64,000 nucleotides of DNA from Pseudanabaena sp. BC1403. Its GTDB lineage: Bacteria; Cyanobacteriota; Cyanobacteriia; Pseudanabaenales; Pseudanabaenaceae. Each line of letters begins with the position of its first letter. Positions within the stretch are counted from its first letter, which is position 1. A program made the position numbers and the translations under genes. Location of the stretch: NCBI RefSeq assembly GCF_002914585.1, contig NZ_PDDM01000004.1:124001-188000 (forward strand), read 5' to 3'. The notes below the pieces were generated by a model. It was given only the letters and a program-made list of their open reading frames with translations, was not told the origin of the DNA and did not search any database. Positions 16,862 through 25,876 of this stretch are shown here, piece after piece.

Positions 16862-17854
16862 GTGACCTTAAATTTGCTGATCAAATTGCCGATCGCTACA
16901 GATATTGTGTTTAGATATTTTTGCAATAACTCTTCTTCTAGCTTGCATTCTCGATATGAGTATGCAAAGTTTGGCTTTAAGTCGATCGCTACCAATGCTC
17001 GAAAATATGGCGATCGCAGTTTATATAATTTACCTGCCAATCCTGAGTTACAAACTTTAGAATCAAAAAAATTACAAAAAGAATCACTAAGAAAATCACA
17101 TTTTGATGTTGATCTGATTCAAAGCTTTTCAGTTCAGAAAGCAGGTAACGCGATCTCCGAATGTGAAGATATTTGGAATTGTGTAATACGTAATCCAATA
17201 GTGTCGATCGCTTTATCGGATGGGGCAACTGAGTCTTCATTTACAAGAGAATGGGCAAGGGCATTAGTTACGGCTTTTACAGATCGCCAGTTACCTTGGC
17301 AAGAGGTTTATGCTTGTTCCTCAACTTGGCTATTACCATTACGAACAGCTTGGCAGCAATGGTTAGGTCAGCAGGAATTGTCTTGGTTTGCTAAACGTAA
17401 GGCAGGTGAAGGGGCTTTTGCGACCTTTGTGAGCTTGGAAATGTTTGCGGATTTAAGTTGGAAATCTCTGGCTGTGGGAGATTCTTGTTTGTTTGTGGTG
17501 CGCGATCGCACTTTGCAAAAAAGTTTTCCTTTACATAATAGTCACGAATTTAATAATCGTCCAAGGCTGATTGGAACCAATGTAAAGGCGGCGAATATTA
17601 ATATTTCGCAAATTCATGGAGTTGCAAAATGCGGAGATCACTTTTATTTAGCGACCGATGCGATCGCCTGTTGGATTTTCAAGCAAATTGAAGCAAATCA
17701 AGATCCTTGGGTAAAATTAGAACAGATCAGGACACAAGATTTGTTTGAAACATGGGTGGATGAATTGCGTGATCACCATGAAATAGCCAACGACGATACA
17801 ACCTTGCTATGCCTCAAAATTCAGGATGCAGCAGAAGTGCATTGTGAGTTATGA
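16862..17854 (+). CDS. PP2C-like (PPM) protein phosphatase domain protein
   Basis: A 330-residue protein. The recognisable PPM-type core lies at about 95-325: a metal-binding aspartate in IALSDGATES (D120), GEGAFATFVSLE, AVGDSCLFVV, YLATDAIACW and the terminal NDDTTLLCLKI. The first 90 residues match nothing and the GTG start is uncertain, so the real start may be internal. It overlaps the next gene as ATGA, implying coupled translation with the kinase-like protein. The likely role is dephosphorylating that kinase's targets or the kinase itself. Confidence 0.8.
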   Translation: MTLNLLIKLPIATDIVFRYFCNNSSSSLHSRYEYAKFGFKSIATNARKYGDRSLYNLPANPELQTLESKKLQKESLRKSHFDVDLIQSFSVQKAGNAISECEDIWNCVIRNPIVSIALSDGATESSFTREWARALVTAFTDRQLPWQEVYACSSTWLLPLRTAWQQWLGQQELSWFAKRKAGEGAFATFVSLEMFADLSWKSLAVGDSCLFVVRDRTLQKSFPLHNSHEFNNRPRLIGTNVKAANINISQIHGVAKCGDHFYLATDAIACWIFKQIEANQDPWVKLEQIRTQDLFETWVDELRDHHEIANDDTTLLCLKIQDAAEVHCEL

Positions 17855-19779
17855 CAGATATTCAATCTTGGCCATTAAATATTGACTTTACGATCGCGGT
17901 GCAAAATCCCCACCTCTGCTTTGTCGATCCTGAGCTTAAGCAAGCAAGCACTGCCAAAAATTCGCGAGGACGAGTCTTGTTATGGTCGGGGAATTTCGCC
18001 ACCGTCTACAAGCTTACTAAAGGAAATCGCTCTTGGGCAGTGCGTTGCTTTACGCGGATTCCCCAGTCAGATGTGCAGCAACGATATAGGTTAATCAGCG
18101 AATATCTCAGTCAGCATCCAATTCCTTACTTAGTTGATTTTGAATTCCTGACTCAAGGAATCCTCGTCAAAGGCGAATGGTATCCGATTCTGAAAATGGA
18201 TTGGGTGCAAGGCTCAGAATTAGATCGTTATATTGGCGAATATATTGATGATTCACAAGTTCTATTGCGTTTAGATCGGCAATTAAAACAACTGCAAAAA
18301 GATCTGCAACAGGTAGGGATTGCCCATGGTGATTTGCAGCATGGAAACATTATGGTTGACTCTGAGGGAGAGCTAAAGCTGGTTGACTATGACGGCATGT
18401 ATGTTCCCGCATTGCGAGGTGCTCCGCCCATTGAGATCGGACATCCCAACTATCAACCACCGATGCGCTCTTCTAAGGACTTTAGCGATCGCCTAGATGA
18501 ATTTTCTTTTGAGGTGATTTCCCTGTCACTTAGGGCTCTAGCAAGTCAGCCAAATCTTTGGGAGACATTCCATGAAGATAATAAAAATTTGATTTTTCGG
18601 CAAAACGATTTTCAAGAACCTGAGTTGTCACCAGTGTTTCAGTCAATCTCCAATATCCCTGATGATGAAACCCGTGAACTATGCGATCGCCTAATCCGCC
18701 GATGTCATGGCAAAGATCAGCAAGACCAATCTGAGCAGCCATTACGAAAAGACAAAATAGTTACGCAATATAAGATGTTTTTAGTTTTGGGAGTATCTGT
18801 ATTCGCTATTTTAGGCATTATTTTTTGGCTGGTTAAAACAAACCTATCGCAACCTCAACCTACCGTAACCAACATTCCTACAAATGTGCCAGTAAGCTCT
18901 CCTTCTCCCACAAATTCCCCCACTCCCGTCGCTGTAGCAACTCCAAAATTAATCCCAATCACAGCTGCAACTTTACAAGCTAAATATGCTGAAGGTCAGC
19001 GCGATTTTCGCTATGTGCAGTTGACTGGCAATCAAGGCGATCGTATACAAGGTCAGGACTTTAGCAATATTAACCTCAGTGGTTCTGTTTTAGAGAGAGT
19101 AGATTTGCGCCAAGTCATCTTCAAAAATGCGAATTTGAACGGTATTAAAATTGTTAAAGTCGATCTCCGAGGCGCAGATCTTAGTAACGCAAGTCTTGTT
19201 GACGCAAACTTAGCTTTTTCTAATCTGACTGAAGCAAATTTATCTCAAGCAAATTTATTGCGGGCAAACCTATCACAGTCCAAATTAGTCTCAGCGCTTT
19301 TACCAAAAGCAGAGCTAATGAAATCAAATCTGAGTGAAGCTGATCTCAATTCAGCAAATCTTAAGGGAGCAAATTTATTGCTTGCCAACCTCCGCAAAGC
19401 CAATTTAGTTAAGGTAAATCTGAGTGAGAGCAATTTAAGTGCCGCTAATTTGAGTGAAGCTATTTTAGATGAAGCCAATTTATCCTCGGCAGATTTGCGA
19501 TCGGCGGAGCTACACTTGACCAATCTCTCTAATGCAAATCTGAGTTCTGCGAACCTGACAGCTGCGAAACTAGTTCTGATCGAGTTTTCAGGGACAAATC
19601 TTAATGGGGCAAATTTTCGCAATGCGATCGTTGAAAATATTGGCAGCATCGAAGCCGCAGATTTTACTAATGCTGTAAATCTTGCTCCTAATATTCGTAA
19701 ATATTTCTGCTCTTTGGCTTCTGGCAACTCTGCTGAGACTGGGAGCTCTACAAAATCAACTCTTAATTGTTTGCCATGA
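17851..19779 (+). CDS. Kinase-like protein with membrane helix and pentapeptide-repeat tail
   Basis: A 642-residue fusion. Residues 40-290 form a protein kinase-like domain with catalytic loop HGDLQHGN (159-166) and a DYDG motif (181-182) in place of DFG. The usual VAIK lysine position reads AVRCF, so the canonical lysine appears to be arginine. A single membrane helix lies at about 309-328, followed by a Pro/Thr/Ser-rich linker. Then comes a long pentapeptide-repeat beta-helix (about 395-620, A(D/N)LxxAN pattern) and a Cys-containing end. The kinase should face the cytoplasm and the repeat the other side. It is translationally coupled to the PP2C gene. Activity is not assured given the altered lysine. 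Confidence 0.85.
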   Translation: MTDIQSWPLNIDFTIAVQNPHLCFVDPELKQASTAKNSRGRVLLWSGNFATVYKLTKGNRSWAVRCFTRIPQSDVQQRYRLISEYLSQHPIPYLVDFEFLTQGILVKGEWYPILKMDWVQGSELDRYIGEYIDDSQVLLRLDRQLKQLQKDLQQVGIAHGDLQHGNIMVDSEGELKLVDYDGMYVPALRGAPPIEIGHPNYQPPMRSSKDFSDRLDEFSFEVISLSLRALASQPNLWETFHEDNKNLIFRQNDFQEPELSPVFQSISNIPDDETRELCDRLIRRCHGKDQQDQSEQPLRKDKIVTQYKMFLVLGVSVFAILGIIFWLVKTNLSQPQPTVTNIPTNVPVSSPSPTNSPTPVAVATPKLIPITAATLQAKYAEGQRDFRYVQLTGNQGDRIQGQDFSNINLSGSVLERVDLRQVIFKNANLNGIKIVKVDLRGADLSNASLVDANLAFSNLTEANLSQANLLRANLSQSKLVSALLPKAELMKSNLSEADLNSANLKGANLLLANLRKANLVKVNLSESNLSAANLSEAILDEANLSSADLRSAELHLTNLSNANLSSANLTAAKLVLIEFSGTNLNGANFRNAIVENIGSIEAADFTNAVNLAPNIRKYFCSLASGNSAETGSSTKSTLNCLP

Positions 19780-19785
19780 ATCAAC

Positions 19786-19848
19786 ATAAAAACCAATATT
19801 TTTTTCAGGGGTGGCTACGCCACCCCTGAAAAAAATATTGGTTTTTAT
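19786..19848. terminator. 30-bp perfect hairpin between convergent genes
   Basis: Arms 19786-19815 and 19819-19848 are exact complements around loop TAC, with outer AAAAACCAAT and core GGGGTGGC. It separates the convergent kinase and acetyltransferase genes and would terminate both. Confidence 0.75.
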
Positions 19849-19859
19849 ATAAGCGATCG

Positions 19860-20369
19860 CTATTCGCATTCTTGGAACTCGAATCGGTATTTGACGATTC
19901 CACGACAACCATCCAAAGCGCTATTTTTCAATTCTAAGACCATAAATACATCATCTGGAACTAGGTACTCACACTTTAGTCCCTTTTCTTTTGCGGAAAT
20001 AAATCCGAAACGTGAATAGTATTCTGGATATCCCAACACCACCACAGCTTTGCATCCTAAATCAGAGCATTTCTCTAAACTATGTTTAATCAATAGAGAT
20101 CCAATTCCCCGCCGTTGATATTGAGGCAATACTGCTAATGGTGCTAATCCAAGAATCATTAATTCTTCAGAGCGTTTTTCGTCGATCGTAACGGGACTAA
20201 AGAAAATATGACCAACAATTTGTTCTGATTCTATAGCAACAAAAGAAAGTGTATTGTCAATTTCCCTTAACTGATCGACTAAGTTAGCCTCATTCTCTCG
20301 TCCAAAGGCTGCGATATTAACCGTACGAATTGCATCTATATCTTCTGGACGTTCGTTTTGAATTTCCAT
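19860..20369 (-). CDS. GNAT-family N-acetyltransferase
   Basis: A 169-residue protein of the GNAT fold that should move an acetyl group from acetyl-CoA to an amine. The acetyl-CoA loop is QYQRRGIGSLLI and the preceding strand is LGLAPLAVLP. VVVLGYPEYYSRFGF, typical of the YhbS-like subgroup, follows. The substrate is unknown. It is divergent from grpE across a spacer filled with nested palindromes. Confidence 0.88.
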   Translation of the reverse strand: MEIQNERPEDIDAIRTVNIAAFGRENEANLVDQLREIDNTLSFVAIESEQIVGHIFFSPVTIDEKRSEELMILGLAPLAVLPQYQRRGIGSLLIKHSLEKCSDLGCKAVVVLGYPEYYSRFGFISAKEKGLKCEYLVPDDVFMVLELKNSALDGCRGIVKYRFEFQECE

Positions 20370-20767
20370 CAGTTTAGGTAAATAAAATAGTCCCTTAGAT
20401 AATATGTCACGGCGATCGCCGTGACATCAGCAGTTCTCATTATGAAAATCGGTTGTTTGAAAGCCCGCCGTTGGCGGGCTTTCAAACAACCGATTTTGGT
20501 GTTTCCAGCGCCTTCGGCGCTGGAAACACCAAAATCGGTTTCATAATGAGAATTGCTGCCGTGACATATATTTAGACCTATCAAAAAGTAAAAGTGATAA
20601 AAGGTAATTACCATTACTTTTTGGTTTTATGTCACCAACTGCTATACGTTGTCTCTGATAAAGAGTAAAATCGGTATAATTGACTAAAATCGTCAAAATT
20701 AACACTTAAATTTTAACTCTTAGCAATTTACTGCTAGTCTAAAAAGCGCTAAAAGAGTATCACTGTA
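20370..20767. other. Divergent spacer of GNAT gene and grpE
   Basis: A 398-bp region. The GNAT-proximal half is the nested palindrome described separately. The grpE-proximal half (20580-20767) is AT-rich, probably holds the grpE promoter, and shows no clear CIRCE element. Confidence 0.5.
20404..20567. repeat. Nested palindrome element, copy 1
   Basis: A 24-bp palindrome centred on GGCGATCGCC (20404-20427) is followed by an outer stem (20428-20447 with 20539-20558). The outer stem encloses two hairpins: A, 20445-20469 with 20473-20497, and B, 20488-20512 with 20516-20540. Segment 20488-20497 can pair in A or B, giving alternative folds. A third copy of GCCGTGACAT follows at 20558-20567. Related copies are at 23531-23657 and 41736-41857. 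Confidence 0.85.
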
Positions 20768-21526
20768 ATGATCGAAGAAGAAAACAACCTAATTTCTGAC
20801 GACCTCATCGACGAAGATGATGAGGTACTTGAGTCTCGGCTGCAACAACTTGCAACCGAAGAATTAAATCAAATCGCAAACCCAGAAACATCTATCCCAG
20901 AAGGCTCTCAAGGATCTGCGACTACAACTAGCGAATCAAAACCTGAAGTAAGTAAAGCAAACGCCGCCGCCGCCGCAACGCTAGACAAAATTAATGGTTT
21001 GATCGCTGAGTCAACATCACTTAGAGAGCAGCTAGACGATCGCAAACAGCAATACTTACGGCTGTATGCCGACTTTGAGAATTTTCGCAAACGTACAGAG
21101 CGCGATAAAGAAGAGCAAGAAGGCACAATTACAGGCAAGATTCTCAAAAAAATCTTGCCTGTAGTTGACGATTTTGAACGGGCGCAGTTACAAATTTCAC
21201 CAAAAACAGATGGTGAAGCGTCAATTCACAAAAGTTATCAATCGGTATACAAACAGTTACTCAAATGCCTCAAAGAGACAGGTGTAGTAAGAATGGAATG
21301 CGTCGGTCAAGACTTTGACCCTAATTTTCATGAAGCAATTATGCAAGAACCCTCGACTGAATATGGCGAAGGCATAATCACTGAGGAATTACGCCCAGGA
21401 TATTTAGTCAGCGACGATCGAGTTTTACGTCATTCTCTGGTTAAAGTATCATCTGGGAAAATCGATGGCGATGATAGTGCATCTTCTGAAAATGCTACCG
21501 AAAATAGCTCTGGAGAATCCAACTAA
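20768..21526 (+). CDS. grpE: GrpE nucleotide-exchange factor
   Basis: Co-chaperone of 252 residues that releases ADP from DnaK. A long acidic, disordered N-terminus (1-75) precedes a coiled coil (about 75-130: LREQLDDRKQQYLRLYADFE). The GrpE head includes FENFRKRTERDKEE, ILPVVDDFERA, QDFDPNFHEAI and RPGYLVSDDRVLRHSLVKVS. dnaK lies 115 bp downstream on the same strand, the usual stress-chaperone arrangement. Cytosolic. Confidence 0.96.
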   Translation: MIEEENNLISDDLIDEDDEVLESRLQQLATEELNQIANPETSIPEGSQGSATTTSESKPEVSKANAAAAATLDKINGLIAESTSLREQLDDRKQQYLRLYADFENFRKRTERDKEEQEGTITGKILKKILPVVDDFERAQLQISPKTDGEASIHKSYQSVYKQLLKCLKETGVVRMECVGQDFDPNFHEAIMQEPSTEYGEGIITEELRPGYLVSDDRVLRHSLVKVSSGKIDGDDSASSENATENSSGESN

Positions 21527-21641
21527 AATAAATATTTCAAGATTGCGATCGCGATTGCATCTTGAAATGCATTATTAGGGTACATTATTCAGAAATTCAT
21601 TAAGCTAAACTTTAAAAAAGCTTTTAACGGAACTGGCGAAT

Positions 21642-23501
21642 ATGTCGAAAGTAATTGGGATCGACCTTGGTACGACAAACAGTTGTGTTTCTGTTTTAGA
21701 GGGTGGTAAGCCTGTTGTCATCTCTAGTGCAGAGGGAGGGCGAACCACACCTAGTATTGTCGCTTTTGTCAAAGACAGCAGCGAGCGGATTGTTGGGCAG
21801 GTTGCTAAGCGCCAATCTGTTACCAACTCAGTAAATACGGTTTACAGTATTAAGCGGTTTATTGGTCGTAGCTGGGATGAGACTGAGCAGGAGCGTAGTC
21901 GCGTTCCTTATACTGCGGTCAAGGGTAAAGATAATACCGTAGATGTCCAGATTGGCGATCGCGCTTATACTCCCCAAGAAATTTCGGCGATGATCTTGCA
22001 AAAACTGAAGCAAGATGCCGAGAACTATCTAGGTGAAGAAGTGACTCAAGCGGTTATTACCGTACCCGCTTATTTCACTGATACTCAGCGCCAAGCAACA
22101 AAAGACGCTGGGGCTATTTCGGGCATGGAGGTTCTGCGGATTGTCAATGAACCTACAGCAGCGGCTCTCGCCTATGGTTTGGACAAGCAAGATCAAGATC
22201 AGATTGTTCTAGTGTTTGACCTTGGCGGTGGAACGTTTGATGTATCTGTTTTACAGCTTGGCGATGGTATTTTTGAAGTTAAGGCAACCTCAGGAAATAA
22301 TCACCTTGGTGGTGATGACTTTGACGCGATGATTGTGGATTGGCTAGTTGCTGACTTTAAACAAAAAGAAGGAATTGACTTAGCCGCTGACAAAACCGCT
22401 TTGCAGCGACTCAAAGAAGCTGCTGAAAAAGCCAAAATTGAGCTTTCTAGTGCCCCTTCAACCTTAATTAGCTTGCCATTTATTGCATCTGATGCCACTG
22501 GCCCAAAGACCATTGAGCTAGACTTTACCCGTTCCAAATTTGATGAGATTACAGCATCTTTAGTCAAATCAACTCTTGAGCCAACAGCTCAAGCTCTTAA
22601 AGATGCAGGGTTATTACCGAAAGAAATTAATCGAATTATTTTAGTTGGTGGCTCCACCCGTATTCCTTCTGTACAAGATGCGATCTCCAGATTTTTTGAT
22701 GGTAAAAAACCAGACCAATCGGTTAATCCAGATGAAGCTGTAGCGATCGGCGCTGCTGTCCAAGCGGGGATCTTAGGTGGCGAGGTTAAGGATCTCTTAT
22801 TGCTAGACGTAATTCCTCTTTCAATCGGACTAGAAACTCAAGGAGGTGTATTTACTAAAAACCTAGAACGCAACACCACAATTCCTACTAGCAAGTCCCA
22901 AATTTTCTCCACCGCCGTTGACAATCAATCGGCTGTAGAAATCCATGTCCTCCAAGGTGAACGGGCGATGGTAAAGGACAATAAGAGCCTCGGCAAATTT
23001 GAGCTAGAGGGTATTCGTCCCGCACCTCGCGGTATTCCGCAGATCGAGGTTTCCTTTGATATTGATGCTAACGGTATTCTCAAGGTGTCAGCGCGAGATA
23101 TTGATACTGGGGTTGAGCAAAGTATTAGCATCACTAATACGGGTGGATTGAGCCCTAGTGAAATTGAGAGAATGCGGATGGAAGCTGAAGTCTATTCTGA
23201 AGAAGATGAGGCTCGCCGTGAATTAGCGAATATGCGGAACCAAGCATCTAACTTGATTCGCACAGTTGAAGAAATCCTCAGAGACAATGGCCCTTCGGTC
23301 ATCACTACAAGTTTGCGCGAACCTACGCTAAAAAACATGGAAGCTCTCAAGAATTTATATGAAGCTGAAGAAGCCACCTATGAAGACTTACAAACTGCAA
23401 TTAAACCGTTACAGCAATCCCTATTTGAAGTAACTCAAACAGTTGAGAAATACTCCCAAGTTGAGCGGGTCAAGCAGAAACCGAGCGACAGCTTAGAATA
23501 A
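21642..23501 (+). CDS. dnaK: Hsp70 chaperone DnaK
   Basis: A 619-residue Hsp70. The ATPase domain (1-385) shows [35 protein letters not shown] and [13 protein letters not shown]. The linker [13 protein letters not shown] leads to the substrate domain, with ILQG-like VLQGERAM and [17 protein letters not shown], and then the helical lid. It ends in a short Lys/Ser/Glu tail, without the usual acidic EEVD-like terminus. Most cyanobacteria hold several dnaK genes. Linkage to grpE suggests the main housekeeping or stress form. It folds and protects cytosolic proteins with DnaJ and GrpE. Confidence 0.97.
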   Translation: MSKVIGIDLGTTNSCVSVLEGGKPVVISSAEGGRTTPSIVAFVKDSSERIVGQVAKRQSVTNSVNTVYSIKRFIGRSWDETEQERSRVPYTAVKGKDNTVDVQIGDRAYTPQEISAMILQKLKQDAENYLGEEVTQAVITVPAYFTDTQRQATKDAGAISGMEVLRIVNEPTAAALAYGLDKQDQDQIVLVFDLGGGTFDVSVLQLGDGIFEVKATSGNNHLGGDDFDAMIVDWLVADFKQKEGIDLAADKTALQRLKEAAEKAKIELSSAPSTLISLPFIASDATGPKTIELDFTRSKFDEITASLVKSTLEPTAQALKDAGLLPKEINRIILVGGSTRIPSVQDAISRFFDGKKPDQSVNPDEAVAIGAAVQAGILGGEVKDLLLLDVIPLSIGLETQGGVFTKNLERNTTIPTSKSQIFSTAVDNQSAVEIHVLQGERAMVKDNKSLGKFELEGIRPAPRGIPQIEVSFDIDANGILKVSARDIDTGVEQSISITNTGGLSPSEIERMRMEAEVYSEEDEARRELANMRNQASNLIRTVEEILRDNGPSVITTSLREPTLKNMEALKNLYEAEEATYEDLQTAIKPLQQSLFEVTQTVEKYSQVERVKQKPSDSLE

Positions 23502-23511
23502 AACTGAATGG

Positions 23512-23660
23512 CGATGCTTTTGCATCGTTCTAGCAATTCTAATTTTAAAAATTGGTTTTTTGAAAATCAGCCACAGACTGATTTTCAAAAAACCAATTTT
23601 GTATTTTCCACCGCAAGCAGTGGAAAATACGAAATTGGTTTCATAATGAGAATTGCTGAC
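23512..23660. repeat. Nested palindrome element, copy 2
   Basis: A small hairpin CGATGC-TTTT-GCATCG (23512-23527) precedes the element. Hairpin A has arms 23548-23570 and 23578-23600. Hairpin B has arms 23590-23611 and 23620-23641 with one G-T pair. An imperfect outer stem joins AGCAATTCTAATTTT (23532 on) to CATAATGAGAATTGCT (ending 23656). As in copy 1, the AAAACCAATTTT segment can pair either way. Confidence 0.8.
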
Positions 23661-23787
23661 ACCGCTCTTCAGTTTTACTGCGATCGCAAAGCGCTGTATG
23701 ATGACAGAGTTATACTTGTATTTTTGGCTACAGTTGCCAGCTGTCAACATTGGCAACTAAAGCTTATTTTGTAAACCGTGAGCCGCT

Positions 23788-24756
23788 ATGTCACTGTTTG
23801 ATTGGTTTGCTGAAACCCGCTCCCGCGCAGGTGAAGCTTATCACCGCAAAACTCCTAATCTGAATCAAAACTCTCAAGAACGTGAAATTCCTGACGGTTT
23901 GTGGCACAAATGTTCTAGTTGTGGTGCTTTAACCTATGTAAAGGATCTAAAAATCAATTTGATGGTTTGCCCAGAATGTGGTCATCACAATCAGGTTAAT
24001 GCTTATGAGCGTATAGCTCAGTTGATTGATTCTGGTACATGGCAGGAAATGGATCCAGATTTAACTTCTTGTGATCCACTAGGTTTTAAAGATCGTAAGC
24101 CTTATATAGATCGCATCAAAGAATATAAGCAAAAAACTGGTTTAAGTGATGGGGTGATCACTGGAACTGGCAAGATAGATGGATGTGATGCTGCAATGGC
24201 AGTAATGGATTTTCGCTTTATGGGCGGCAGTATGGGATCGGTAGTAGGTGAAAAAATCACCCGTATGCTAGAAACTGCTACTGCAAAACGCTTTCCTGCT
24301 TTGATATTTTGTGCTTCGGGTGGAGCACGGATGCAAGAGGGGATTTTGAGCTTAATGCAGATGGCGAAGACTTCGGCAGCTCTGGAGCGTCATCGACAAG
24401 CTAATTTGCTTTATATCCCCGTTTTGACAAATCCCACTACGGGCGGCGTGACTGCGAGTTTTGCCATGCTCGGCGATATTATTTTGGCGGAGCCCAAAGC
24501 TTTGATCGGGTTTACAGGTCGGCGCGTAATTGAGCAGACTCTCAAGCAAAAAATTCCCGATGGCTTCCAGTCATCAGAATATTTGCTCGATCATGGATTT
24601 GTAGATGCGGTTGTGCCAAGAACAAAGCTGAAACAAAGTTTGGCGATGATTTTGAAAATGCATCAGCCGCAAGAGTTAATTGCTAATAATCAAAATCTTA
24701 ATGGTGCTACTCAGTCTGTAACCCATGCTATGTCTGATAGTTCGCTAAGCTTATGA
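23788..24756 (+). CDS. accD: Acetyl-CoA carboxylase carboxyltransferase subunit beta
   Basis: A 322-residue carboxyltransferase beta subunit that, with AccA, transfers CO2 from carboxybiotin to acetyl-CoA in fatty acid synthesis. The N-terminal zinc ribbon has cysteines at about 42, 45, 61 and 64 (CSSC, CPEC). The crotonase-like domain shows [35 protein letters not shown] and [12 protein letters not shown]. The length is normal for cyanobacteria. A 20-bp hairpin follows its stop codon. Confidence 0.97.
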   Translation: MSLFDWFAETRSRAGEAYHRKTPNLNQNSQEREIPDGLWHKCSSCGALTYVKDLKINLMVCPECGHHNQVNAYERIAQLIDSGTWQEMDPDLTSCDPLGFKDRKPYIDRIKEYKQKTGLSDGVITGTGKIDGCDAAMAVMDFRFMGGSMGSVVGEKITRMLETATAKRFPALIFCASGGARMQEGILSLMQMAKTSAALERHRQANLLYIPVLTNPTTGGVTASFAMLGDIILAEPKALIGFTGRRVIEQTLKQKIPDGFQSSEYLLDHGFVDAVVPRTKLKQSLAMILKMHQPQELIANNQNLNGATQSVTHAMSDSSLSL

Positions 24757-24758
24757 AT

Positions 24759-24801
24759 CAATTTTTGAGTGGCGCGGCTTCGCCGCGCCACTCAAAAATT
24801 G
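24759..24801. terminator. 20-bp perfect hairpin between accD and nagA
   Basis: Arms 24759-24778 and 24782-24801 pair perfectly around loop TTC with core GGCGCGGC. It lies between convergent genes, three bases after accD and just before the nagA stop. Confidence 0.75.
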
Positions 24802-24805
24802 GTTT

Positions 24806-25876
24806 TTAGTTAACTTCACAACCGAACGAAGTATGGACATCTTTAAAGTCAGGGGTCATAAATTCGGGAGCCATAGGAGCCATAGCGCAAGAGAACGAGT
24901 AGCTACACCAAGTGAGCCTTTGAGGCGCATCTTGATCGATTTCAAGATTTATGGCAAGGCGTGGAGAGTCGATCGCTAATTTAATAGCATTTTCTGGCTC
25001 ACAAACTCCCCACTCGATCAGATTATTGACTGCGTTGATTAAGGGCAGTGTTGTACCTGAGAGCGTGCCGTCGGGTAATCTGGCTGTACCATTTTGAATC
25101 GTTATCTGGCGATCGTCCCAAGGATAAGTACCATCGGGCAAACCAAGGGGCGCAAGGGCATCACTAACCAGAAAAATTTGTTTTTTCATCCTATAGATTA
25201 GTTTGATCATTTCGGGCGAAACATGAACTCCATCTGCGATTAACCCGCACCAAACCCGATCGCTTAAAATTGCTTCGCCTAATAAACCAACATCACGATG
25301 ATGCAAACTTGGCATGGCATTAAAGGCATGAGTGACCATTGTTGCGCCTTGCTCGATCACCACTCTCGTTTGCTCAGCATTGGCTGTAGAGTGTCCTAAA
25401 CTGACGATGATATTGCGATCGCATAAATATTTAATGGTTTCGCCCGTGGGATCGAGTTCGGGCGCGAGGGTGACAAGCTTAATAAATTTGGTGTAATGAC
25501 CTAATACCTGCTGCAAGGTATTGAGATTAAGCGGTAATAAATGTTGCTGAGGATGTGCGCCCCTTTTGTCAGGATGAAGAAATGGCCCTTCAAGATGTAT
25601 GCCTAAAATTTTGGCTTCGAGAGAATTAGGATTTTGCTTTTGATTGGCGATCGCTTCAGCTAGAAAAAATAGCGATCGATGTGTTTGCTCGATAGATGTA
25701 GTAACAAGTGTAGGCAAGAATCCGTCTAGCCCTTGTTGATATAAAAACTGGCAAATCTCAGGTAAATTAGCTGCGCGATCGCAATTTAGATCGTTAAAAG
25801 GAATTCCTAATGCTCCATTAATTTGGAGATCGATCGCTCCTTGAGTAGAACAGATGATTCTGCGTAAACCTGTCAT
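24806..25876 (-). CDS. nagA: N-acetylglucosamine-6-phosphate deacetylase, N-terminally short
   Basis: Amidohydrolase-fold enzyme that should deacetylate GlcNAc-6-P. Motifs seen are DLQINGALGI, GIHLEGPFLHPDKRGAH, SLGHSTANAEQT, THAFNAMPSLHHRD, LIADGVHV and the catalytic VSDALAPLG. From ATG 25876 (residue 18 of the TTG-initiated ORF) it is 356 residues. It begins only about 15 residues before the first barrel strand, so the small beta-sandwich segment that usually opens NagA is missing. The C-terminus carries a tail of about 25 residues unlike the family. It could be a shortened active enzyme or early decay. Confidence 0.8.
   Translation of the reverse strand: MTGLRRIICSTQGAIDLQINGALGIPFNDLNCDRAANLPEICQFLYQQGLDGFLPTLVTTSIEQTHRSLFFLAEAIANQKQNPNSLEAKILGIHLEGPFLHPDKRGAHPQQHLLPLNLNTLQQVLGHYTKFIKLVTLAPELDPTGETIKYLCDRNIIVSLGHSTANAEQTRVVIEQGATMVTHAFNAMPSLHHRDVGLLGEAILSDRVWCGLIADGVHVSPEMIKLIYRMKKQIFLVSDALAPLGLPDGTYPWDDRQITIQNGTARLPDGTLSGTTLPLINAVNNLIEWGVCEPENAIKLAIDSPRLAINLEIDQDAPQRLTWCSYSFSCAMAPMAPEFMTPDFKDVHTSFGCEVN

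Noticed and set aside
20700-20767. Possible CIRCE (HrcA) element before grpE
   Set aside because: Only loose similarity (TTAACACTT and CTCTTAGC); spacing and sequence do not match TTAGCACTC-N9-GAGTGCTAA.
23508-23774. Long ORFs on both strands across the nested palindrome
   Set aside because: They arise because the inverted repeats lack stop codons; no coding logic.
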